Part shown: positions 55,316 to 64,000 of the stretch, piece after piece | How the letters are laid out: the number at the start of each line of letters is the position of its first letter | Position numbering within the stretch: position 1 is the first letter of the stretch | Assembly (NCBI GenBank): GCA_031310005.1 | Contig: CM062379.1 | Location: forward strand, 4,340,001 to 4,404,000 | Length of the DNA: 64,000 nucleotides | DNA from: Dactylellina haptotyla | Lineage: Eukaryota; Ascomycota; Orbiliomycetes; Orbiliales; Orbiliaceae | Direction of reading: 5' to 3' | Notes under the pieces: model-generated | Databases searched by the model: none | Told to the model about the DNA's origin: nothing | What the model saw: the letters and a program-made list of their open reading frames with translations, nothing else | Made by a program: the position numbers and the translations under genes

Positions 55316-55700
55316 TATGGGAGAAAATACCAATTTGAAGGAGTTACCTTTCTCTAGATTCTCATGTATGCATAAGTAATTTTGGTGTATACTGTTAGGC
55401 ATGCAGAGTTTCAGCTATACCAAACCCCATATAGAGGTTTCCGCAAGGTTACGTGAGCCAACTCTTTGAGAGGGTTGGCGCGGGGTTGTAGAATAAATGG
55501 ATTGCCCTGAATGGAGTTACGCGAACAAAACCCGCCCTTTCCGTTCATCAACAAAACCAATATCTAATCTTTTTGTTTAAACTTCTCGATCAAACACCCG
55601 GAGAACGAAATCTTGCTTTCTCACTTGGCTTTGACGGCACAGTACCCAAAGTCCAAGCTCACGGTTATATGTACGCGGAAGGAAATTGCTGAATCCCAAC
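55316..55700. other. Intergenic RNH201 to Rab gene
   Basis: 385 bp of ordinary composition. It contains the promoter of the Rab gene. No feature is recognised. Confidence 0.5.
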
Positions 55701-56743
55701 ATGAGTCAACCGTGGGATTACATCGCTGTACGTATATCTAACCACTATATCATACTTGATCTCGCGGTGCAGATAGAAAGGGCTGTGCAAAGAGAAGTAA
55801 GGACTTATCAAAGAATTGCTCTCGAGCTGTAGAAAGTTATATGTCTGGGAGATTCAGGGACAGGAAAAAGCTCCGTTCGCAAGACCTCCTCTTACATAAA
55901 GAACCACATGATACGAACCCCGCACTAACCAGTTAATCGTCGCCCTCAAGCTAACCATCCGATTATGCGAAGGCCGTTTCTCGAAAACCGATGTCACGAT
56001 TGGAGTTGACCTAGATTCTCGAGTTGGTGTGCAAACGAAACATTACCCAATACTAAGTCACATAAGGACATAGTTACTCACTTGTGCGGTTGTCGAGCCT
56101 CGGTTCGTAGTAGAGGTCGAAGATGGGAAGAAAATAAAATTGCAAATTTGGGATACAGCCGGCCAAGAGGTGAGGTGTATGCTCCCACCCTGTTTCTTAC
56201 TACCTGTGTGGCGAAGAGGAACAAGCAGCAGATGATCAACGTTCAGGTGGAGGGAATCAGAGTTGGAAGAACTGACAAATTTACTCTTTTGCGTAGCAAT
56301 ACCGGTCCGTCACGAACTCGTATATTCGAAACGCCACTGGCGCACTACTTGTCTACGATATCACCCGCATGGATACTCTCACGCATGTTCAACATTGGCT
56401 ATCGGATATTAGAAATCTGGGGGAGCCGCATATATCGATTGTTCTTGTGGGCAACAAATGTGACCTCGCAGATAAAAGACAAGTGCCAACGCTTGACGCC
56501 GAAACGTGGGCTCGCGAAAATGGTATTGAATTTCACGTAGAAACAAGTGCAAAAACTGGTGAATCAGTGGAAAAGGCATTTGTGGAGGTTGCAAAGGAGA
56601 TATATCGAAATATACGGGATGGTGTCTATGACCCACGCACTAAGAACAATGGGGTGAAGGCAAAAAATCCTAGGTTTGTCAATTTGGGATCTGATAGTCG
56701 CAAGACGGTGCAGAAACAACCTGATTCTTCGTGCTGTGCGTGA
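55701..56743 (+). CDS. Rab-family small GTPase, Rab4/Ypt4-like
   Basis: Membrane-traffic GTPase. Five exons: 55701-55727, 55833-55874, 55951-56026, 56111-56169, 56297-56743, giving about 216 residues. The P-loop is GDSGTGKSS (about 15-23). DVTIGVDLDSRVV covers switch I, and LQIWDTAGQEQYRSVTNSY covers G3 and switch II. GNKCDLAD is G4 and ETSAKTG is G5. The Rab-specific GALLVYDITR is present. The start SQPWDYIAKVICLGDSGTGK resembles the Rab4/Rab2/Rab14 group, and S. pombe Ypt4 is the likely closest named relative (inference). It ends SSCCA, so two cysteines for geranylgeranylation are followed by one extra Ala. Intron 2 has the unusual donor GTTCGC. The four introns chop the first 92 residues into short exons. 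Confidence 0.9.
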
Positions 56744-57355
56744 ACCGGTGAAGGCGAGCTGCGTCTCTGCCGAGCTGCTGATGGCGAATCTGGTCTTTTT
56801 TTTTTCGCGTACATGCATTCGCATATTATAATTTTTGAGAACCAATAAAGGAAAGAAAATAAAATAATGGGCGAGACTCATTGCCTTTGGTTACTGTAAA
56901 CATCAGAGTGGAATGCTCTGATGTGATTCTAATAAACTTGCTCTGTTCGGAATTGTTTCAAACTCCTAGAGCTTAGTAGCGATGATATTTGGTGCTCCCG
57001 GTGCTCACGTGGCGAATCCGGGTAGTTCAGCCCGAACACGGAGGTGCTTGCGCAGGAGAATGGGAAGCCCATACTTGTTTTGTCTGGTGACCAGGGCACA
57101 AATTCGGACGTGACAGCCCAGGATCCAGGCGGGCTTGCCTTGGGTTGGGAGTCTGACCTGTGGATACCACGGGGTGGGCCGGTATCATGTTCCTTTTAGT
57201 TCCTCGTTCCTCTCTTCTAGATCCAAGTTGCACCTTCCCAAATCCTCCTCCGCGTCATCACCGAGCTGGTATTTCGACTACTACAGCGACAACATCAGCA
57301 CCCGCTGGCTTCCTAGGTGGTTAACCCCCCTTCGGAGATCCTGCACGACAAAACG
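56744..57355. other. Intergenic Rab to choline-transporter-like gene
   Basis: 612 bp. A G/C-rich stretch around 56,990-57,180 has no ORF with family resemblance and does not fold as a tRNA by inspection. It presumably contains the promoter and leader of the next gene. Confidence 0.45.
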
Positions 57356-59616
57356 ATGTTTTCGGAATGTAGGTTTTATTCGGCCACAAAGCTGAGCCGC
57401 GGATCCACAATATCATATATTCACGCTCACATAAGACTTCAACCTACCATAGATGCCTCCCGCTTTTTAGCAAAGTCAACCCTAAGGGACGGAGGACGCC
57501 GGAGCACAAATCCACTAAACCATGCTCCTTTGTTCTTCTCTGCTGCGGATTACCCGACAGATGACCGAGAACACGACCAGGAAGTCTCGGCCATTTACGC
57601 ATTGCAAAAAAGTCGAAGGAACCTTTATTATTCGGCCGACCAAGATGAAGAAGAAGATAGGAATGGTAGCGATGGGGGTTCTGTGAATGATGGTATAAGA
57701 AGCAGCTGGAATCCTGGACAATCCAGTACAAGTGACGCCACCGAAACTGCTGGTTATAACAATATGGTCGACGTTAGTCTCGGAGAGGGATCGCTCACAA
57801 GACCATTCAGCGAGAATGTACTCCTCAATAATGTAAGATCCCTCATCTTCCCTGATGCTTGGCGGTGGCGGAAATATATGTTCTGATCAAGCAGAACGCA
57901 CGGAACAAGTCATATTCAGAAGCATCAAGACATGTCGAAGATCCAATCCAACCCCCCCTCCAGAAGTTCCGGCCTCAGACGTTTAGCCACGGAGAAGTCT
58001 ACTTAGACACTCCAGCTAGCCCTAACGGCATTTTGCACTCAACGAATCGAGATTACGAACACGGAAACAATGCTAGTCTTCTTGACCCAGCTCATAGCAT
58101 CATTGGAGATAGAAGCGGCTCTCCCACCAATTCGGTAGTACTGATATATTTCCCTTGCACTCCATAACATTTACTGATTTTGTAGCATCAGATACCGCAA
58201 CCTGTTGATCGCATTGAAACCACCCCCCCAACTCACGATCGAATATGGACAAAGATATATGGTGGCGCGATGGCGTGTATGTTTTCCACAGCTTTCGTCG
58301 TTTGGCTTCACACGGATGAACCTAAAAATTCACCGATCGGAGATTCCATATACACCGTTTTACAAAGGGCATTACCGCTACTTGCAGTCGACACCCTTGT
58401 CACCATCTGTGTGGCTTTCGTCTGGATGCTCTGCCTGAAATACTTCATCAGACCTTTGCTATATCTTTTAGTAATTTCGGTCCCAGTAGTCATGATATGT
58501 CTGACTATATATTCACTCGTTACTTCGTTGCATGGACCCTGGAAAGGAAACTCTTTCCAGGACCGCGTTATGAGAGTTTCAAGTTTGCTACCTCTAGGCT
58601 TAGCCCTTTTGTGGATATATATGCTATACCAGGGGCGTTTAGCTCTCCACAAAGCAACGTCCATTCTTCAGCTTGCGCTCACTATATTTTCTGAAAACCC
58701 TGCCCTCGTATTGTGCGGCCTCTTCACCTTACTAGTCACTATCTCTTTTACTTGGATCTGGATCTTTTTAGTGATTAGGGTATTTTTAAATGGTCGAAGC
58801 ACTATTATCGGTGGGGCCCCGGTATGGAAAATGGACGGAATGGCGTGGTTTTTAGGTGCATTCTTTGTTTGTGTTTATTTGTGGACACTCGGTGTTCTAT
58901 CAAATCTCCAGAGGTTCGTCAGAATTCCCTTTTTTGCATTTGATTTATGAGCTGATATAATACCTAGGGTAACCATATCCGCAACTGTGTCACATTGGTA
59001 TTTTTACCGCAAATCTTCGGGCACCTTCTCTCCCGCTGCAACATTTGCCGCTGCGACGCACCACGCACTAACTACGATGTTTGGTTCTATCTGCTTCTCG
59101 TCTTTCGTGGCTCTGATGATCCGTCTACCTCTACTCATCTTGCCCGTTAGAATTGGGGCTTTTATTCACATGGTATTTTTCAAGATATTAGCATCTCCAA
59201 TAGTTGTTCTGTCAGACCCGGTGGCGATAACATTCGGTGCTATCCACTCTTTGCCTCTTGTCCAGGCGTCAAGACAGATCAATCAAGCGGGGCTGATTAG
59301 CACAGCACTTGGTAGTAAAGACAACCATGCTCGGAGTGCGTATCGTCTTGCCAGGATGCTCCTTACCGCCGCTAGGTGGATGACATCAATGGCTTTGGGT
59401 ATTGGTGCCTGGGTGAGGACAGCACATATAACTAGCGGTGGGAGTTTGTATGGGTATGTTGTCGGATTATTGGCGGGGTCTATTGGTTGGGCTGTTCTAG
59501 GAACAGCTGAAAGGTCGTTAGCTGATATTGTTGATGCTTGTCTAATATGTGCGATGGGAGATAACTCAGATGGCAGGTATTGCCGTGAAGCCCAAATGGC
59601 TTTTCAAGGTTTTTGA
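57356..59616 (+). CDS. Choline-transporter-like (CTL/Pns1) multi-pass membrane protein
   Basis: CTL/SLC44 family member. Yeast Pns1 is the named fungal homologue, and its substrate in fungi is not settled. Five exons: 57356-57368, 57453-57832, 57892-58134, 58186-58913, 58968-59616, giving about 670 residues. A 13-bp first exon splices to give MFSEYASRFLAKST, the N-terminus I recall from fungal members. An acidic, Ser-rich cytosolic region (about 30-225) follows, with ALQKSRRNLYYSADQDEEE. The membrane part has around ten hydrophobic segments separated by family blocks such as SNLQRVTISATVSHWYFYR and AATHHALTTMFGSICFSS. The C-terminus is DGRYCREAQMAFQGF. The last intron uses a GTTCGT donor. Confidence 0.92.
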
Positions 59617-60109
59617 TTCTTGTTTTTGGTCGGCGATAACTTTTCTTTTTGGTAACTTTGGCAGGGGCTACAGTTTCAAGCTTTCTCTCTGATGTTGGTA
59701 GTATTAGTATAGCTCTGTGGCCTGTCTTAAGCAGTTAGTGGTGTTCTCGGTACAAATACCGGCGTTTCTGGGGTTAGATGTTTATCTTATATATAAATGT
59801 ATTCGGTTTCCTCTCCTTGTACCTGGGCTCTAAGCATGCTTTTGAAATAACTGGCAGATGTATTCTAACATATAATCTGTGGATCTCCGTACCGTATAAA
59901 TTAAACCAAACCTCTTCACATCACAAATATGGGTTTCACAGAGTTCAAGCGGTTGGGAATCTAGGTTGATAAAATTATCGCGTTGCAGGTTATTAGACTA
60001 ATACATTCTTTTATTTTTTGGTGTTGGAATACCAGCGGTATTTCCCAGCGCGTCATAGTTCCGCTGTAACATCCGCTACATTCTCTATGATCCTCCGATT
60101 GACCACACG
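59617..60109. other. Intergenic CTL to ClpX gene
   Basis: 493 bp of ordinary composition and no recognised feature. It contains the promoter of the ClpX-like gene. Confidence 0.5.
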
Positions 60110-62420
60110 ATGAAACGGAGATTGAAAACGCTTTCCTGCAGTTGCGCACGAATTTTTGTCCAACCAAGGAAACCATCGCCGAAGAGCAGCGTAACAGGCT
60201 CTCACAAACCATATCATACTTCTGATCTCACGAGTGGGTTCACAAGCACAGTCAACGTCAAGGGGCCAGTTAAAGGTCCTCTGGGCAAAGCTGGAGTTCT
60301 TGGGAAAGGTATAACACCACGGTCACTCAAGAAGTTTTTAGACAGCTATGTGATATCGCAATCAAGAGCGAAGAGAGTCATAAGCTCTGCGGTTTATAAC
60401 CACTACTTACGGGTTCAGTCAATACGCCGTCGGGAGGATGAGAATAGAGAATCTCTTCGTACCATGGTGGAAACACGATCGCACCCAGTAGAAGGTCAGT
60501 CTCCCCCCTCTTTCAACTTTCTCGTAGCTACCACAATGCTTCGCGAATCGCCGGCGACTTTGTTATTCACCGTATATAGCCCGAGAACTGACGCTACTAG
60601 TATCTGTCGGGTAGATGAGTATCCGGGCCAACAAACGCTGGCAAACCTACAACCTGATCCCATTGAGCGGAGTCAGGTCCCTAGAGACGGCCTTGCGCTT
60701 TCTATAGAACTCCAGAAAAGTAATTGTCTTCTATTGGGACCCTCCGGGACGGGGAAAACTCTGATTGCGAAGTTAGTCTTGCATATGATTTGCGAATATC
60801 GATCAGGTCCCTACTTTAGAATATTTCTAATTGAAATTTTATTCAACAGAACTCTTGCCAAAATCCTGGATGTTCCGTTTTCTATGTAAGTGTTCGTAGG
60901 GACCAAACTAGACTTCTCCATTTACACCAATCTCGAACAGAAGCGACTGCACGGCTTTCACACAGGCTGGATATGTAGGCGAGGATGTAGAAGTTTGTGT
61001 TCAGAGACTTCTCGCTGCCTCTAATTGGGACACAAGACGCGCTGAAACCGGTATTATTTGTTTAGACGAAGTTGACAAAATTGCCTCAACTAAAGCTACA
61101 TCCAATGGGAGAGATGTCTCTGGTGAAGTAATTTTTAATTTGTTTATGTACTTATCCCACGATTTAATGCTAAAAGTCTCACTATTTGAATAGGGAGTTC
61201 AACAAGCCCTGCTCAAAATATTGGAGGGCACGACTTTACAAATAACAAATCCAAAGTCTAGACAAACATCAGGAACAGCATCGAGTTCACCTTCGAATCC
61301 CCAGACGGGAAATTCTTCATCTCCATTTCAAAACTTTGGAAGCTTTGGATCTGTGTATCCAGGTTCTGGATCCAGTCCGAAAGGAGAAATCCACACGATT
61401 GGTTGGTTACAAAGGGCGCTGTATTCGAAGTTGCGAGAAAGTCTAATCTCAATAGTGAACAGATACTAGCAATATACTCTTTATTCTCTGTGGTGCATTC
61501 AACGGTAAGAAGAAGAACAATAGTTCGCCAATGCGGGTAGAACTAGCTTATAAACTAAATGCATGGAATTGTTGGACTTAGGCCTTAACAAGATCATACT
61601 CGATCGTATATCAAAACACTCCATAGGTTTCAATGCACCAGTCCGTGCCCGAAAGTCCGACGCGAATGCTGTCTACATAGAAAATGTGGGACAACCTCAA
61701 GGGGTTTATAGCTCATACCTCCACCATCAAAAAACATATTTCGAATCAAAGAGCGACGAACCAGAGGTTCAAAATCCGCAAAATAAAGTTAACATTCTCG
61801 AATTTACAGAACCTAGGGATCTTATCTCTTTTGGATTTCTCCCTGAATTCGTTGGGAGGTTGCCTATACTTGCGGCGTTGGAAACTTTTGATGAAGAAAC
61901 ACTTGTTAGGGTCCTCTCGGAGCCTCGAAATAGCCTCCTTCGCCAGTACGAAGAGTTATTCAATATGAGCGGTGTTGAACTTAAATTTACCTCGAAAGCG
62001 CTTAAACACATCGCAAAGGCGGCTCTGAAGATGGACACTGGTATGCATCCCTCCCAATATTGATTCTATAATTACTCATCCTGTCAATAGGCGCAAGAGC
62101 GTTAAGAGCCATCCTAGAGCGACTTTTATTGGACGCGATGTATGAAACACCAGGTACTAATAGGTCTGAAACTTCCCAATTCCGACAAATATAGCTGAAT
62201 AAATGACTTAGGCTCCTCTGTTAAATATGTCCTTGTCAATTCAGCAGCTGCCAAAGGTGAACACGCCCCTATATATTTTGCCCGAGGCCAACATGACCGA
62301 TTTCAAGCCGCTCTGGCCGCCGAAGAAAGCAATTGGGATACCTCATTGTCATCTGGGCATCCGAAGCTGTTACCCGGTGAATGTGATACGGATTGTAGCG
62401 TCGCAGCTAGGGCAGCATAA
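60110..62420 (+). CDS. MCX1: Mitochondrial ClpX-type AAA+ unfoldase (Mcx1)
   Basis: Matrix AAA+ protein unfoldase. Eight exons: 60110-60771, 60850-60885, 60941-61127, 61194-61401, 61463-61504, 61582-62040, 62091-62153, 62212-62420, giving about 621 residues. The basic N-terminus ([16 protein letters not shown]) looks like a presequence, and there is no ClpX zinc-binding domain. ClpX motifs: [21 protein letters not shown] (Ser where VIGQ is usual), Walker A GPSGTGKT (about 210-217), pore loop GYVG (243-246), Walker B ICLDEVDK (Asp275/Glu276), [10 protein letters not shown], and sensor 2 [11 protein letters not shown] stop-free 120-bp stretch (60,495-60,614, GTCAGT...TAG) may be a further intron; without it the protein is about 581 residues. 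Donors GTTAGT and GTTGGT are used. Whether a ClpP partner exists is not visible here. Confidence 0.92.
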
Positions 62421-62722
62421 AGTATTGTGGCAACCAATATCCTATCAAGTGGTAGCCCAGTGACTGTTGCTATAGGGTCCTCATTTGATTCATAAACATA
62501 GACTCAACATTGAGAAATCAGTCATTCCGAATCGCGTAGTATTAATGTAGCTTCGCTGCTAAAACCTAGCGTAGATATCCATTCCAATTACCCCGGACTA
62601 CATTTAACAGCCTAACAATTTATGAACTCAAATCCAATAACTTCAAGAATTCTGACATATCAACTAGATTCAGCTAGAAATTTAGATTAGATAAATTACT
62701 TGGATATATTCTAAAGGAAAGA
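62421..62722. other. Short convergent intergenic region
   Basis: About 300 bp between the 3' ends of the ClpX-like gene and the unknown minus-strand gene. It is moderately AT-rich and no feature is recognised. Confidence 0.5.
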
Positions 62723-63965
62723 TTAAGAGCATACATTAGTGTACTGTCGTTCTAGAGATCTTTTGTCAATGAGGCCTGCTCCACATATGATAACGAAGGA
62801 ACGATAAGCTGCTGAGGCCTCAATTTGAAATCTAACAAATGCGTCGACGCATATTTCTGTGTAATTTATATTCGATTGTGTGGCAACGTTTAGAGAATGG
62901 TATTTTTTGTTCAGTTCTGTGCTAGTGGTCAGAATTCTTAATTCTTCTAAGACCTTTGCAGAATTTTCAATATTCTCTGCAGACAATCTGCTTTATTGTG
63001 TTAGTTCTTAAACCCATGCCATAACAGGGGGTATATCTTACCTATTATGTACTGCACGCATCTCAAGTGCTTCCCCTAGAATTTGTATCAAATTTTCGGG
63101 CATAGCGAATGCCCATTTGGTAAGCTTGGACTCAGGATGAATCCAGCTGATTTCACCGGGGAGAGAATTGTAACCTAGCGCTTGAATCACCCGAATAATA
63201 TTGGTAGGTTCATGTAAGAGCAACTCTAGTGTAAGTAGTAGAACACCGCCACGGGGGAATAAGGGATTGATATCCCATCCTAAGGATTGAGAACCAAAAT
63301 CGAAACCTGGACCAAACACATAAAATGAATTCTTATCTAATGATCTTAGTAGCGCTAAATTTGGTATTAAGTGAAGACTGCGTAATAAACTTCTATGTAT
63401 CTATGTAAGATCAGCATCTTAAACAATAACTACGATTATATATCAAACTTACCAGCAGAACTAGACTTGAAGACTCGTCGCGCCACTTTACCCTCTGCGA
63501 TAAATTTTCGTCCTCTGGAAATAATAACATAACATTCGAAGCTTGGTGTGTAACATCCCCTGTTTTCTGCCAATATGAATTGAGCAAAAAGAGTATCTCT
63601 AAACTATAGCTCGTGGCCTGAGCTGAAGGTAAAGCGTATATCTGCAAAGGATTTAATTTACGAAAATGTCGGGATTGTAGGTCAATACAGTTGCTTATGC
63701 CACCCAAAACGAAACCACCAAAAAATTTTAGCTCGGGGAGAACAAATGGCGAGTAAGCTGGTTTTCTGTTTCCTTGGAGCGGCGGGTATACAGCAGCTGT
63801 TAACTTGGAAGTAGGTGTTGTTGGTATATGGAATAAATGATGGAATATTTGGGCATGAGATGGTGCAAGTATCATCGTGAAACTGGACTCTAGAACTAAA
63901 GCAGCTCCTCGAAGCTCCGAAAGGTATATGAAAAAAGCATTGGAGAGATCATCCAGCCCTTCCAT
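62723..63965 (-). CDS. Unrecognised protein (hypothetical), possibly 5'-incomplete
   Basis: Three minus-strand exons join cleanly: 63965-63453, 63400-63042, 62987-62723. They give about 378 residues from the ATG at 63,965, and both introns have GTAAGT/GTAAGA donors. I do not recognise the family. What can be seen: a hydrophobic but not clearly transmembrane N-terminal half (ELRGAALVLESSFTMIL, ELKFFGGFVLGGISN), a Leu-rich middle (GGVLLLTLELLLHEPTNI) with WIHPESKLTKWAFAMPE, and a helical C-terminal third (ENSAKVLEELRILTTSTELN). There is no catalytic motif, zinc finger or signal peptide. The frame stays open upstream through a possible 3' splice site (TTTCAG near 63,989), so earlier exons may lie beyond the window edge. 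Confidence 0.7.
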
Positions 63966-64000
63966 GGAGGCGTGCTCTGTAGGTACACCTGAAACCTATT

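Noticed and set aside
56990-57180. Possible tRNA gene in the G/C-rich intergenic stretch
   Set aside because: Neither strand gives a cloverleaf with conserved D- and T-loop sequences by inspection.

Overview
The window is fungal nuclear DNA, most likely from a filamentous ascomycete (Pezizomycotina). Genes are split by short GT-AG introns (about 50-120 bp) with CTAAC/CTGAC-like branch sites. The proteins are typical of that group: a choline-transporter-like protein starting MFSEYASRFL, Mif2/CENP-C with its cupin domain, and a ClpX-type Mcx1. The left half is an extreme AT block whose loss of C and G is what repeat-induced point mutation (RIP) leaves behind. Class and species cannot be read from the sequence.

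Region 1 (about 1-34,200) is an AT-rich island of several levels of repeats with no intact gene. Its core is a three-deep nest of one Gypsy-type LTR family. Copy A (minus sense, 7,058-32,615) is interrupted by copy B (minus, 14,574-31,576), which is interrupted by copy C (plus, 22,234-30,735). Each insertion has a 5-bp target duplication (TTTTT, ATTTT, ATGTA). After subtracting the inserts the copies are about 8.55, 8.50 and 8.50 kb, each with about 510-bp LTRs. The nest lies inside an older unit with roughly 1-kb inverted arms (about 1,390-2,365 and 32,638-33,660). The left edge (1-1,390) is part of another copy of the same Gypsy family. All copies are dead fossils. A perfect TA palindrome and small tandem repeats close the block before a sharp change to normal base composition near 34,200.

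Region 2 (about 34,765-64,000) is gene-dense, with 13 split genes in about 29 kb. They are: CDC50-type flippase subunit (-), COG6 (+), glycogen branching enzyme (+), mitochondrial ATP synthase beta (+), a USP-type deubiquitinase (-), TRM9-like tRNA methyltransferase (+), tubulin cofactor B (+), Mif2/CENP-C (-), RNase H2 subunit A (+), a Rab4/Ypt4-like GTPase (+), a choline-transporter-like membrane protein (+), mitochondrial ClpX/Mcx1 (+) and an unrecognised protein (-). For all 13 I worked out exon-intron structures that give an open reading frame from start to stop.

These are unrelated housekeeping genes, not a pathway cluster. They fall into divergent pairs sharing promoters (CDC50/COG6, USP/TRM9, MIF2/RNH201) and convergent pairs with 230-300 bp between ends (ATP2/USP, TBCB/MIF2, CLPX/unknown). 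The MIF2/RNH201 promoter carries two ACGCG cores, fitting G1/S control of both genes. I saw no novel gene system. The most notable observations are the triple nest with its protected outer LTR edges, and the repeated use of GTT-type 5' splice sites, three of them GTTCGY.
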